64,000 nucleotides of DNA from NCBI RefSeq assembly GCF_030272705.1, contig NZ_JARFYM010000020.1, forward strand, positions 1 through 64,000, written 5' to 3'. Numbering within the stretch: the stretch's first letter is position 1; every line of letters starts with the position of its first letter. Positions 15,572 through 23,984 of the stretch are shown in pieces. The translations under genes were made by a program, and so were the position numbers. The DNA is from Rhizobium mayense. GTDB taxonomy: Bacteria; Pseudomonadota; Alphaproteobacteria; Rhizobiales; Rhizobiaceae. The notes under the pieces were generated by a model. That model saw nothing but the letters and a program-made list of their open reading frames with translations, was not told the origin of the DNA and searched no databases.

Positions 15572-17488
15572 ATGGCAAAAGTAATTGGTATCGACCTTGG
15601 AACCACGAATTCCTGCGTCGCCGTCATGGACGGCAAGGACGCGAAAGTGATCGAGAATGCCGAAGGCGCCCGCACCACCCCTTCCATGGTAGCCTTCACG
15701 GACGATAGCGAACGCCTCGTTGGCCAGCCGGCCAAGCGCCAGGCGGTCACCAACCCCACCAACACCCTCTTCGCTGTCAAGCGCCTCATCGGCCGCCGCT
15801 ACGAAGATCCGACCGTCGAGAAGGACAAGCACCTCGTTCCCTTCAAGATCGTCCGCGGTGACAACGGCGACGCCTGGGTCGAGGCACAGGGCAAGGGCTA
15901 TTCGCCCGCACAAGTTTCCGCAATGATCCTTCAGAAGATGAAGGAAACCGCCGAATCCTATCTCGGCGAAAAGGTCGAAAAGGCCGTTATTACCGTCCCC
16001 GCCTACTTCAACGACGCGCAGCGCCAGGCAACCAAGGATGCCGGCAAGATCGCTGGTCTTGAAGTCCTGCGCATCATCAACGAGCCGACCGCTGCCGCGC
16101 TCGCCTACGGCCTCGACAAGAAGGATGGCAAGACGATCGCCGTTTACGACCTTGGCGGCGGCACCTTCGATATCTCCATCCTGGAAATCGGCGACGGCGT
16201 CTTCGAAGTGAAGTCGACCAACGGCGATACCTTCCTCGGCGGTGAAGACTTCGACATGCGTCTCGTCGAATATCTCGTTGCCGAGTTCAAGAAGGACAAC
16301 GGCATCGACCTCAAGGGCGACAAACTCGCTCTGCAGCGCCTGAAGGAAGCTGCTGAAAAGGCCAAGATCGAGCTGTCCTCTTCGCAGCAGACCGAAATCA
16401 ACCTGCCCTTCATCACGGCAGACGCCACCGGTCCGAAGCACCTGACGCTGAAGCTGACCCGCGCCAAGCTGGAAAGCCTGGTCGACGACCTCGTTCAGCG
16501 CACCATCGCGCCTTGCAAGGCCGCTCTCAAGGATGCTGGCGTTACAGCTGCCGAGATCGATGAAGTCGTTCTCGTCGGCGGCATGAGCCGCATGCCGAAG
16601 GTTCAGGAAGTCGTCAAGCAGCTGTTCGGCAAGGATCCGCACAAGGGCGTCAACCCGGATGAAGTCGTCGCTCTCGGCGCTGCCATCCAGGCCGGCGTTC
16701 TGCAGGGCGACGTCAAGGACGTCCTGCTGCTCGACGTGACCCCGCTGTCTCTCGGCATCGAAACGCTGGGTGGCGTCTTCACCCGTCTGATCGAGCGTAA
16801 CACGACGATCCCGACGAAGAAGTCGCAGACCTTCTCGACCGCCGACGACAACCAGTCGGCCGTGACCATCCGCGTTTCGCAGGGCGAGCGCGAAATGGCT
16901 GCCGACAACAAGCTGCTCGGCCAGTTCGACCTCGTCGGCCTGCCGCCGGCTCCGCGTGGCGTACCGCAGATCGAAGTCACCTTCGATATCGACGCCAACG
17001 GCATCGTCCAGGTTTCGGCCAAGGACAAGGGCACCGGCAAGGAACAGCAGATTCGCATTCAGGCTTCCGGCGGCCTCTCTGACGCCGACATCGAAAAGAT
17101 GGTCAAGGACGCCGAGGCACACGCTGCCGAGGACAAGAAGCGCCGCGAAGGCGTGGAAGCCAAGAACCAGGCCGAAAGCCTGATCCACTCCAGCGAAAAG
17201 TCGCTGAAGGATTATGGCGACAAGGTCACCGAAGCCGACCGTAACGCGATCTCCGAGGCGATCGCAGCGCTGAAGGCCGCGACCGAAGCTTCCGAGCCGG
17301 ACGCCGAAGACATCAAGGCCAAGACCCAGACGCTCATGGAAGTGTCCATGAAGCTCGGCCAGGCGATTTATGAAGCCCAGCAGGCGGAAGGCTCTACCGC
17401 TGATGCCTCGGCAGGCGGCCATGACGACGTCGTCGATGCCGACTACGAGGAAATCAAGGACGAGGACGACCGCAAGCGGTCTGCATAA
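15572..17488 (+). CDS. dnaK: Molecular chaperone DnaK (Hsp70)
   Basis: 638 residues, normal length. The N-terminus carries the ATPase signature Ile-Gly-Ile-Asp-Leu-Gly-Thr-Thr-Asn-Ser; later signatures are Val-Tyr-Asp-Leu-Gly-Gly-Gly-Thr-Phe-Asp and the Val-Gly-Gly-Met-Ser-Arg-Met-Pro motif. The substrate-binding domain follows from about residue 390, and the C-terminus ends in the acidic Asp/Glu tail that binds co-chaperones. ATG 15572 follows AAGGAGAGAA; an upstream in-frame start at 15527 is not needed. The gene is followed after 83 bases by dnaJ. It folds and disaggregates proteins in the cytoplasm. Confidence 0.99.
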   Translation: MAKVIGIDLGTTNSCVAVMDGKDAKVIENAEGARTTPSMVAFTDDSERLVGQPAKRQAVTNPTNTLFAVKRLIGRRYEDPTVEKDKHLVPFKIVRGDNGDAWVEAQGKGYSPAQVSAMILQKMKETAESYLGEKVEKAVITVPAYFNDAQRQATKDAGKIAGLEVLRIINEPTAAALAYGLDKKDGKTIAVYDLGGGTFDISILEIGDGVFEVKSTNGDTFLGGEDFDMRLVEYLVAEFKKDNGIDLKGDKLALQRLKEAAEKAKIELSSSQQTEINLPFITADATGPKHLTLKLTRAKLESLVDDLVQRTIAPCKAALKDAGVTAAEIDEVVLVGGMSRMPKVQEVVKQLFGKDPHKGVNPDEVVALGAAIQAGVLQGDVKDVLLLDVTPLSLGIETLGGVFTRLIERNTTIPTKKSQTFSTADDNQSAVTIRVSQGEREMAADNKLLGQFDLVGLPPAPRGVPQIEVTFDIDANGIVQVSAKDKGTGKEQQIRIQASGGLSDADIEKMVKDAEAHAAEDKKRREGVEAKNQAESLIHSSEKSLKDYGDKVTEADRNAISEAIAALKAATEASEPDAEDIKAKTQTLMEVSMKLGQAIYEAQQAEGSTADASAGGHDDVVDADYEEIKDEDDRKRSA

Positions 17489-17521
17489 AGCGAGCCTTAA
17501 GTGGTTTTGCTGAAACTTAGC

Positions 17522-17546
17522 TCCGGCTGCCTTCGGGCAGCCGGAA
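17522..17546 (+). other. Hairpin between dnaK and dnaJ
   Basis: CCGGCTGCC / GGCAGCCGG stem, perfect over nine pairs, with no T-run. It probably stabilises or partly attenuates the transcript, which would give more dnaK than dnaJ message, rather than ending transcription. Confidence 0.6.
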
Positions 17547-17571
17547 ATACATTTCCGGGGTCGATTCCTTA

Positions 17572-18720
17572 ATGGCAAAAGCGGACTTTTACGACACGTT
17601 GGGTGTCGCCAGAACGGCGGACGAAAAAGAGCTCAAGAGCGCTTTCCGCAAGTTAGCGATGAAATTTCATCCGGACAAGAATCCGGAGGATAAGGACGCC
17701 GAGCGAAAGTTCAAGGAAATCAACGAAGCCTACGAGACGCTCAAGGATCCGCAGAAGCGCGCGGCCTATGATCGTTATGGCCATGCGGCCTTCGAGCATG
17801 GTGGCATGGGCGGTGGCGGCGGTTTTGGCGGCGGCGGCTTCGGCGGCGGTGGCTTCTCCGACATTTTCGAAGATATTTTCGGCGAGATGATGGGTGGCGG
17901 ACGCTCGCGCGGACGCTCCTCCGGCGGTCGCGAACGCGGCGCCGATCTTCGCTACAACATGGAAATCTCGCTGGAAGAGGCCTTTGCCGGCAAGACCGCG
18001 CAGATTCGCGTGCCGACCTCGATCACCTGCGACGTCTGTTCCGGCTCCGGCGCCAAGCCGGGCACGCAGCCGAAGACCTGCGGCACCTGCCAGGGTTCGG
18101 GCCGGGTACGCGCCGCGCAGGGTTTCTTCTCGGTCGAGCGCACCTGCCCGACCTGCCATGGCCGCGGCCAAATCATTCCCGATCCCTGCACCAAATGTCA
18201 TGGCCAGGGCCGCGTAACCGAAGAGCGTTCGCTCTCGGTCAACATCCCGGCCGGCATCGAAGATGGCACGCGCATCCGCCTGCAGGGCGAAGGCGAGGCC
18301 GGATTGCGCGGCGGGCCTTCGGGCGATCTCTATATCTTCCTCTCCGTAAAGCCGCATGAGTTCTTCCAGCGCGATGGCGCAGATCTCTATTGCGCCGTGC
18401 CAATCTCAATGACGACCGCCGCTCTTGGGGGCACTTTCGATGTTGCCACGCTCGACGGCACGAAATCGCGCGTCACCGTTCCCGAAGGTACGCAGGTCGG
18501 CAAGCAATTCCGCCTCAAGGCGAAGGGCATGCCGGTGTTGCGCTCCAGCCAGGTCGGTGATCTGTACATCCAGATCCAGATCGAAACGCCACAAAAGCTC
18601 ACCAAGCGCCAGCGCGAGCTGCTGCAGGAATTCGAACAGATCTCCTCGAAGGACAACAATCCCGAATCAACGGGCTTTTTCGCCCGCATGAAGGATTTCT
18701 TCGATACGTTCAGCGACTGA
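17572..18720 (+). CDS. dnaJ: Co-chaperone DnaJ (Hsp40)
   Basis: 382 residues. The J domain (1-70) has the His-Pro-Asp tripeptide that stimulates DnaK ATPase. A Gly/Phe-rich linker follows (about 78-105). The zinc-finger domain has all four Cys-x-x-Cys-x-Gly-x-Gly repeats (Cys-Asp-Val-Cys, Cys-Gly-Thr-Cys, Cys-Pro-Thr-Cys, Cys-Thr-Lys-Cys). The C-terminal client-binding domains complete a type I DnaJ. It is co-directional with dnaK and probably shares the heat-shock promoter. Confidence 0.98.
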   Translation: MAKADFYDTLGVARTADEKELKSAFRKLAMKFHPDKNPEDKDAERKFKEINEAYETLKDPQKRAAYDRYGHAAFEHGGMGGGGGFGGGGFGGGGFSDIFEDIFGEMMGGGRSRGRSSGGRERGADLRYNMEISLEEAFAGKTAQIRVPTSITCDVCSGSGAKPGTQPKTCGTCQGSGRVRAAQGFFSVERTCPTCHGRGQIIPDPCTKCHGQGRVTEERSLSVNIPAGIEDGTRIRLQGEGEAGLRGGPSGDLYIFLSVKPHEFFQRDGADLYCAVPISMTTAALGGTFDVATLDGTKSRVTVPEGTQVGKQFRLKAKGMPVLRSSQVGDLYIQIQIETPQKLTKRQRELLQEFEQISSKDNNPESTGFFARMKDFFDTFSD

Positions 18721-18745
18721 GCGGCGAATCAAATTGTTTCACATG

Positions 18746-18775
18746 AATCCGGCCGATGATTCGGCCGGATTTTTT
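18746..18775 (+). terminator. Terminator of the dnaK-dnaJ operon
   Basis: AATCCGGCCGA / TCGGCCGGATT stem with a 4-base loop followed by five or more T, 26 bases after the dnaJ stop. Confidence 0.92.
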
Positions 18776-18784
18776 GGGGGGCGA

Positions 18785-18965
18785 ATCACCCGCCCTCGTG
18801 GTTCGAGACGGCCCTTTGGGCCTCCTCACCATGAGGGCTGATCCTCGCGCTCAGCTTGCGGTCCACTCCACCTTCAGCCTTGCAGGTTCGCTATGGTGTA
18901 AATTGTCGGCGTGACGAAGCTAAACCCACCCTCATCCTGAGCCTGTCGAAGGACGAGGGTGGCCC
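18785..18965. repeat. RIME-like intergenic mosaic element, copy 1
   Basis: Two palindromic modules. Module A (about 18789-18838) contains GCCCTCGTGGTTCGAG, GCCCTTTGGGC and CACCATGAGGG. Module B (about 18923-18963) contains CCTCATCCTGAG and AAGGACGAGG. Both modules recur, in the same order but inverted orientation, at 30105-30262. They resemble the Rhizobium-specific intergenic mosaic elements. No coding potential; the 341-base gap between dnaJ and recF is otherwise the dnaJ terminator and the recF promoter. Confidence 0.7.
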
Positions 18966-19061
18966 CTACAGTCGCTCCACCTGTCTTAGCCTTCGGCAAA
19001 AACCTTGCACTAAGGCAGGGTTCGGCATACCCCTCCCCTTCGACACGAATCCGGATGCCCG

Positions 19062-20189
19062 ATGCCGCACAAGGTTTTCATCTCGCGCCTGAAGCTGACC
19101 GACTTCCGCAATTATGCGGCGGCGGCGCTTGCGCTTGACGAGCGGCATGTCGTGCTGACCGGCGACAATGGCGCCGGCAAGACCAACCTGATGGAGGCGG
19201 TCTCCTTCCTCTCGCCGGGGCGCGGCCTCCGGCGCGCAGCCTATACGGATGTCATTCGAGTCGGCGCATCCGGCGGCTTTTCGATCTTCGCGGAGCTGGA
19301 GGGTATGGACGGCGGGGTCGAAATCGGTACCGGCGTCGACGCGACCGACGAGGCGACGGCGCGCAAGCTCAGGATCAACGGCACGCCGGCCAAGACGGTG
19401 GACGAGTTGACCGACCATCTGCGCGTGCTTTGGCTGACACCGGCCATGGATGGGCTATTCACTGGCGGCTCTTCCGACCGGCGCCGTTTCCTCGACCGGC
19501 TGGTATTGTCGCTCGATCCGGCGCATGGCCGTCGCGCCAGCGATTTCGAGCGCGCCATGCGCAGCCGCAACAAATTGCTCGCCGAAGGCCGATTCGATCC
19601 GTCCTGGCTTGCCGCCATCGAGGAGCAGATGGCGAGCCTCGGCATCGCCATGGCGCTCGCCCGGCAGGAGATGCTCGGCCTTCTCTCGCGGCTGATCGCC
19701 GAAACACGTGAAGCGACGCCCTTTCCATCCGCCGCGCTCGAGCTCTCCGGCTTCCTCGACGGGCAATTCGATCGCCCGGCCGTCGATCTCGAGGACAGTT
19801 ATGCGGAGATGCTGCGCGAGGGACGCTATCGCGACGCGGCCGCCGGACGCACGCTTGACGGTCCGCACCGGGCCGATCTCCTGGTGCTTCATCGAGAGAA
19901 ACATATGGAGGCCGAGCGCTGCTCGACGGGCGAACAGAAGGCCCTGCTCGTCGGCCTTATCCTCGCCCATGCCCGCCTCGTCGGCAACTTGACTGGCCAC
20001 GCGCCAATCCTGCTGCTGGACGAAATCGCCGCGCATTTGGACGAGGGCCGGCGCGCCGCTCTGTTTGACCTGATCGACGGGCTCGGCGGCCAGGCCTTCA
20101 TGACCGGCACCGACAAGGCGATGTTTTCAGCGCTCGGCGAACGGGCGCAATTCTTTACTGTCGCGCATGGCGGTATTTCGAAGTCATAA
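19062..20189 (+). CDS. recF: DNA replication and repair protein RecF
   Basis: 375 residues, usual length. SMC-like ATPase: the Walker A Gly-Asp-Asn-Gly-Ala-Gly-Lys-Thr-Asn lies near residue 34, the Ser-Thr-Gly-Glu-Gln-Lys signature near 285, and the Walker B Leu-Leu-Leu-Asp-Glu-Ile near 315. It loads RecA onto gapped DNA with RecO and RecR; recR is present in this window at 38.3 kb. As in other rhizobia it is not in the dnaA-dnaN-gyrB cluster. It is followed 38 bases later by the moeB-like gene, so they may be cotranscribed. Confidence 0.97.
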   Translation: MPHKVFISRLKLTDFRNYAAAALALDERHVVLTGDNGAGKTNLMEAVSFLSPGRGLRRAAYTDVIRVGASGGFSIFAELEGMDGGVEIGTGVDATDEATARKLRINGTPAKTVDELTDHLRVLWLTPAMDGLFTGGSSDRRRFLDRLVLSLDPAHGRRASDFERAMRSRNKLLAEGRFDPSWLAAIEEQMASLGIAMALARQEMLGLLSRLIAETREATPFPSAALELSGFLDGQFDRPAVDLEDSYAEMLREGRYRDAAAGRTLDGPHRADLLVLHREKHMEAERCSTGEQKALLVGLILAHARLVGNLTGHAPILLLDEIAAHLDEGRRAALFDLIDGLGGQAFMTGTDKAMFSALGERAQFFTVAHGGISKS

Positions 20190-20227
20190 GCGGAGAATTT
20201 TCCGCAGAGCGTGATAATATCATCGCC

Positions 20228-20998
20228 ATGGATCCTTTGACCTCAGACGAAATCGCCCGCTATCAGCGCCACATCCTGCTCCCCGAAGTGGGTGGCGCTG
20301 GGCAGCAGAAACTTAAAGCGGCACGAGTTTTGGTGATCGGCGCCGGCGGGCTCGGTACACCGGTCTTGCAATATCTCGCCGCCGCCGGCGTCGGTACGCT
20401 TGGAATTGCCGATGACGACCGCGTCTCGCTCTCCAACCTGCAGCGGCAGGTGATCCACGATACCGGCACGATCGGCGAGCTGAAGACGCAAAGTGCGGCA
20501 GGCGCCATTGCGCGGCTGAACCCGCATGTGCGCACTATCCGATTCGAGGAACGTTTTTCCATCGAGACCGCCGCGCGACACCTCGCCGGGTTCGATCTGA
20601 TCATCGACGGCTCCGACAATTTCGACACACGCTATGCCGCAGCCGACGCAGCCGAGTTGGCGCGCCTGCCGTTGGTGACCGGCGCAGTCGGCCGGTTCGA
20701 CGGCTCGCTGACGACGTTGAAGCCTTACGAGACCAATTCCGACGGCACACCGAACCCTGGTTATCGCGACCTCTTCCCGACGCTTCCGCCCGAAGGCCTT
20801 ATTCCCGCCTGCTCCGAGGCCGGTATCATCGGCGCGCTGACTGGCGTCATCGGCACGCTGATGGCGATGGAGGCAATCAAGCTCATCACCAGGATCGGCG
20901 AGCCGCTGATCGGACGCCTTCTGCTCTATGACGGGCTTGCCGCCCGCTTCGAGACCATCCGCTACCGTCGCAAACGCGCCCGAACCGCGGCCGAATGA
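20228..20998 (+). CDS. moeB: MoeB/ThiF-family adenylyltransferase
   Basis: 256 residues. The N-terminal Rossmann fold has Gly-Ala-Gly-Gly-Leu-Gly and the acidic ribose-binding strand Ala-Asp-Asp-Asp. The E1-like motif Asn-Leu-Gln-Arg-Gln-Val-Ile-His and Asp-Gly-Ser-Asp-Asn-Phe match MoeB/ThiF, which adenylate the C-terminal glycine of MoaD or ThiS. The two Cys-x-x-Cys zinc pairs of E. coli MoeB are absent: the first reads Gly-Tyr-Arg-Asp, and no C-terminal pair is present. The catalytic-region Cys in Pro-Ala-Cys-Ser-Glu-Ala-Gly remains. Molybdopterin is the likelier pathway but thiamine is possible. It overlaps the GNAT gene by 4 bases. Confidence 0.88.
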   Translation: MDPLTSDEIARYQRHILLPEVGGAGQQKLKAARVLVIGAGGLGTPVLQYLAAAGVGTLGIADDDRVSLSNLQRQVIHDTGTIGELKTQSAAGAIARLNPHVRTIRFEERFSIETAARHLAGFDLIIDGSDNFDTRYAAADAAELARLPLVTGAVGRFDGSLTTLKPYETNSDGTPNPGYRDLFPTLPPEGLIPACSEAGIIGALTGVIGTLMAMEAIKLITRIGEPLIGRLLLYDGLAARFETIRYRRKRARTAAE

Positions 20999-21474
20999 CC
21001 GATATCAGCTTTCAGCGTCTCGACGACAGCTTCGACCGCTGGGAGGAACTGCTTGAGCTCATTCTCGCTTCCTTCGCCTATATGACCGGATTGATCGATC
21101 CGCCCTCCTCGGCGCTGTCGCTGACCCCGCAATTCCTCAGAGAAAAAACGAGGAACGAAATTGCCTATGTCGCACTCGACGGAGACCGATTAGCCGGCTG
21201 TATATTTTGCCGTCTAGAGCCGAGCAGCCTTTATATCGGCAAGCTCGCTGTTTTGCCGGCCGCGCAGGGCAAGGGAATTGGCAGGCGCTTGCTGAAACTT
21301 GCGGAGACAACGGCACAGGAGCTCGGACTTGATGTGCTGCAACTGGAAACGCGGATCGAGCTCGTCGGCAACCATGCGACCTTTGCCAAGTGGGGATTCG
21401 CCAAAACCGCCGAGAGCCGCCATGCGGGTTTCGATCGCACGACGTCGATCGAGATGCGCAAGGTCCTGACTTAA
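20995..21474 (+). CDS. GNAT-family N-acetyltransferase
   Basis: 159 residues. The acetyl-CoA loop is in Leu-Ala-Val-Leu-Pro-Ala-Ala-Gln-Gly-Lys-Gly-Ile-Gly-Arg-Arg-Leu-Leu (about 83-99), followed by the usual helix and a strand containing Leu-Glu-Thr-Arg. The substrate is unknown. It shares an ATGA overlap with the moeB-like gene, so translation is probably coupled. Its stop is one base from the stop of the convergent dehydrogenase gene. Confidence 0.9.
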   Translation: MTDISFQRLDDSFDRWEELLELILASFAYMTGLIDPPSSALSLTPQFLREKTRNEIAYVALDGDRLAGCIFCRLEPSSLYIGKLAVLPAAQGKGIGRRLLKLAETTAQELGLDVLQLETRIELVGNHATFAKWGFAKTAESRHAGFDRTTSIEMRKVLT

Positions 21475-21475
21475 T

Positions 21476-22477
21476 TCAGCGAAACGGCAGGACGCGATTC
21501 GGCGGGCGATGGCCGTCGATGAAGGCGCGGATATTGATGATGACCTTGTCGCCCATATCGATCCGGCTTTCGAGGGTGGCCGAGCTCATATGCGGCAGTA
21601 TCACGACTTTGCCCTCGTTGGCGAGCTTCACCAGCTTCGGATTGACGGCCGGTTCGTTTTCGAAGACGTCGAGGCCGGCGCCGGCGATCTTGCCCTCGCG
21701 CAGAATCTTGATCAGCGCCGTCTCGTCGATGACATCGCCACGCGCCGTGTTGACGATGTAGCTGGTCGGCTGCAGCAGCGCCAGACGGCGCGCCGAGATC
21801 AGATGAAAGGTCGCCGGCGTTGACGGGCAGTTGACTGACACGATGTCGACGCGGGCAAGCATCTGATCGAGGCTGTCCCAATATGTCGCCTCAAGCTCGT
21901 CTTCGGTCGTCATGCTGACGCGCTTGCGGTTGTGGTAGTGAATGGATAGGCCAAAGGCCTTGGCGCGGCGGGCGACAGCAGTGCCGATGCGGCCCATGCC
22001 GACGATGCCGATACGCTTGCCGTGAATGCGGCGGCCGAGCATCCAGGTGGGTGACCAGCCGGCCCATTCGCCGGGCTTGTCCGTCAGCACCCGCGCACCT
22101 TCGGCGAGGCGGCGAGGCACGGCGAGGATCAATGCCATGGTCATGTCGGCCGTGTCTTCGGTCAGAACATTCGGCGTATTGGTCACCGTGATTCCCCTGC
22201 GGGCAGCGGCTTCGACGTCGATATGATCCGTGCCGTTCGAAAAGCTGGCAATCAGCTTCATCTGCGGCCCGGCTTCCTCGATCAATGCGGCATCGATGCG
22301 ATCCGTGACGGTCGGCACCAGCACATCGGCGGACCGGACGGCCTCGACAAGCTCGGCATGCGTGCGCGGCGTATCGTCAATGTTGAGTTCGGCATCGAAG
22401 AGTTCGCGCATCCGCGTCTCCACTGCATCCGGCAGTTTACGCGTGATATAGACCTTCGGTTTTTTCTTCGTCGTCAT
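21476..22477 (-). CDS. D-2-hydroxyacid dehydrogenase (glyoxylate/hydroxypyruvate reductase type)
   Basis: 333 residues. NAD(P)-binding motif Gly-Met-Gly-Arg-Ile-Gly near residue 162. The catalytic triad is placed as expected: Arg in Asn-Thr-Ala-Arg-Gly, Glu in Val-Phe-Glu-Asn-Glu-Pro and His in Leu-Pro-His-Met-Ser-Ser-Ala-Thr. The sequence resembles GyaR-type glyoxylate reductases more than phosphoglycerate dehydrogenase, since there is no ACT domain. It would reduce glyoxylate or hydroxypyruvate. Monocistronic and convergent with the GNAT gene. Confidence 0.92.
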   Translation of the reverse strand: MTTKKKPKVYITRKLPDAVETRMRELFDAELNIDDTPRTHAELVEAVRSADVLVPTVTDRIDAALIEEAGPQMKLIASFSNGTDHIDVEAAARRGITVTNTPNVLTEDTADMTMALILAVPRRLAEGARVLTDKPGEWAGWSPTWMLGRRIHGKRIGIVGMGRIGTAVARRAKAFGLSIHYHNRKRVSMTTEDELEATYWDSLDQMLARVDIVSVNCPSTPATFHLISARRLALLQPTSYIVNTARGDVIDETALIKILREGKIAGAGLDVFENEPAVNPKLVKLANEGKVVILPHMSSATLESRIDMGDKVIINIRAFIDGHRPPNRVLPFR

Positions 22478-22658
22478 GGCGACCGGCGATGCCTTGTTCA
22501 GATGTTCTTAACCAAGAAGCAGGATAATTTTCCCGTTCCGAGCATTTCTACCAGACCCGCAGGCGAAGACAAATAAAACTCGTGGGCGCGGCGCAGGGAT
22601 TTGCCGATAAACCGGAACGATACGCCGCCTTGGTCATGATGAGCGAACGGAAATCCCT

Positions 22659-23198
22659 ATGCGTGGCAAAGTACTGAAGTCCTGCGCTGTTTTCGCGATC
22701 GGCCTGATGATGGCCGTCGCCACCGCCGATATTGCCGCGGCGCAGGCCGCCAAGGGCCCGAGCGGACTGCCGCTGCCGCGGTTCGTCACCCTGAAGTCGA
22801 AGCGCGTCAACCTGCGTGTCGGCCCGAGCGCGGATTATGCGGTGTCATGGCTCTATCTCAAGCAGGGATTGCCGGTCGAGATCATCCAGGAATACGACAA
22901 TTGGCGCCGCGTGCGTGATGCCGACGGCACCGAAGGCTGGGTCAACCAATCGTTGTTGTCCGGCCAGCGCTCGGCCATCGCCGCGCCGTGGATGAAGGGC
23001 AAGGGCAAAGCAGTCTTCGTCAACATGCGCCGCGACGCGCAGCCGTCGAGCACCGTCATTGCCAAGCTCCAGCCGGGCGTGATGATGAATATCCGCGAAT
23101 GCACCGGCGACTGGTGCCTGGCGACCGCCGACGGTACTGAAGGCTGGGTGGCGCAATCCGAAATCTGGGGCGCTTATCCCGGTGAAGCTTTCAAGTAA
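22659..23198 (+). CDS. Secreted protein with two SH3b domains
   Basis: 179 residues. A signal peptide with basic start Arg-Gly-Lys and a hydrophobic core ends near Ala-Ala-Ala-Gln (about 30). The first SH3b repeat has Val-Asn-Leu-Arg-Val-Gly-Pro-Ser and Gly-Trp-Val-Asn-Gln; the second has Val-Asn-Met-Arg-Arg-Asp and Gly-Trp-Val-Ala-Gln. The short spacing and lack of any enzyme domain suggest a periplasmic wall-binding or scaffold protein. It resembles the SH3b protein at 10 kb but lacks its repetitive tail. It is transcribed away from the dehydrogenase gene. Confidence 0.88.
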   Translation: MRGKVLKSCAVFAIGLMMAVATADIAAAQAAKGPSGLPLPRFVTLKSKRVNLRVGPSADYAVSWLYLKQGLPVEIIQEYDNWRRVRDADGTEGWVNQSLLSGQRSAIAAPWMKGKGKAVFVNMRRDAQPSSTVIAKLQPGVMMNIRECTGDWCLATADGTEGWVAQSEIWGAYPGEAFK

Positions 23199-23291
23199 AA
23201 AGATAGTCCTCAAAATTCTATGGTAGCCGCGACTGCGTGACTTTTCCGACGCGACGATGCATCGGAGCATCAAAAGCGGAAAGCGGTGATC

Positions 23292-23906
23292 ATGGATTAT
23301 TTGTTCAGAACCCTCGGCATAGCCGTCGTCCTTTTTGCATCGACGAATGTCGATGATATTTTTGTGCTGCTCGGATTTTTTGCGGACCCCAAATTCCGCC
23401 CACGGCAGGTCGTCATCGGCCAGTATCTGGGCATTGCCGCCCTTTACGGCGCGAGCGTGCTGGCCTCTTTGATCTCTCTCATCATTCCCGCTGCCTATAT
23501 GGGTCTCCTTGGCTTGATACCGATCTTTCTCGGCCTGCAGAAGCTGTGGACATTGCGGAAAGGCTCCGAAGCCGATGATGATCCTGAAGATCATGAAAAG
23601 GCGTCCGCCGGGCACGGCAAGATCGCCGCTGTCGCCGCGGTGACGATTGCGAACGGTGGCGATAACATCGGCATTTATACTCCAGTATTCGCCACGCGAA
23701 CGATCGATCAGATTGCCATCGTCGGTATCGTCTTCACCCTGCTGACGGCTTTATGGCTCGGCGCAGCACACTTCCTGGTCAACCATCGCACGATAGGCGC
23801 ACCGATCAGACGATTTGGACATCGGATCGTGCCGTTCATCCTCGTCGGCCTTGGAATACTCATCCTGCATGAGGCTGGAACCATCGAGCTCCTTAGCCGG
23901 CTTTGA
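23292..23906 (+). CDS. CadD-family transporter
   Basis: About 204 residues, with five or six hydrophobic helices in the LysE-like CadD arrangement. The N-terminal helix ends in Ser-Thr-Asn-Val-Asp-Asp-Ile-Phe, and a related Ala-Asn-Gly-Gly-Asp-Asn-Ile-Gly motif begins the second half; both are family hallmarks. Cadmium resistance is known for staphylococcal CadD, but metal specificity cannot be read here. An acidic His-containing loop (about 95-110) could be cytoplasmic. ATG 23292 is taken; a GTG two codons upstream is possible. It ends at a bidirectional terminator shared with the adenosine kinase gene. Confidence 0.82.
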   Translation: MDYLFRTLGIAVVLFASTNVDDIFVLLGFFADPKFRPRQVVIGQYLGIAALYGASVLASLISLIIPAAYMGLLGLIPIFLGLQKLWTLRKGSEADDDPEDHEKASAGHGKIAAVAAVTIANGGDNIGIYTPVFATRTIDQIAIVGIVFTLLTALWLGAAHFLVNHRTIGAPIRRFGHRIVPFILVGLGILILHEAGTIELLSRL

Positions 23907-23916
23907 TTATCCAATA

Positions 23917-23955
23917 AAAAAGCCGCCCGCAACGGACTGCAGCGGGCGGCTTTCG
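23917..23955. terminator. Bidirectional terminator between the CadD-like and adenosine kinase genes
   Basis: AAAGCCGCCCGC / GCGGGCGGCTTT, perfect over twelve pairs, with an A-run on the left and T-rich sequence on the right, centred between two convergent genes. Confidence 0.88.
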
Positions 23956-23984
23956 ATTCCAGCGTGGGCTAAGAGGTGGGCCTA

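Noticed and set aside
15455..17578. 707-residue open frame antisense to dnaK
   Set aside because: High-GC codon bias leaves long antisense frames open over dnaK genes; such frames are known misannotations. It has no own ribosome site and dnaK is certain.
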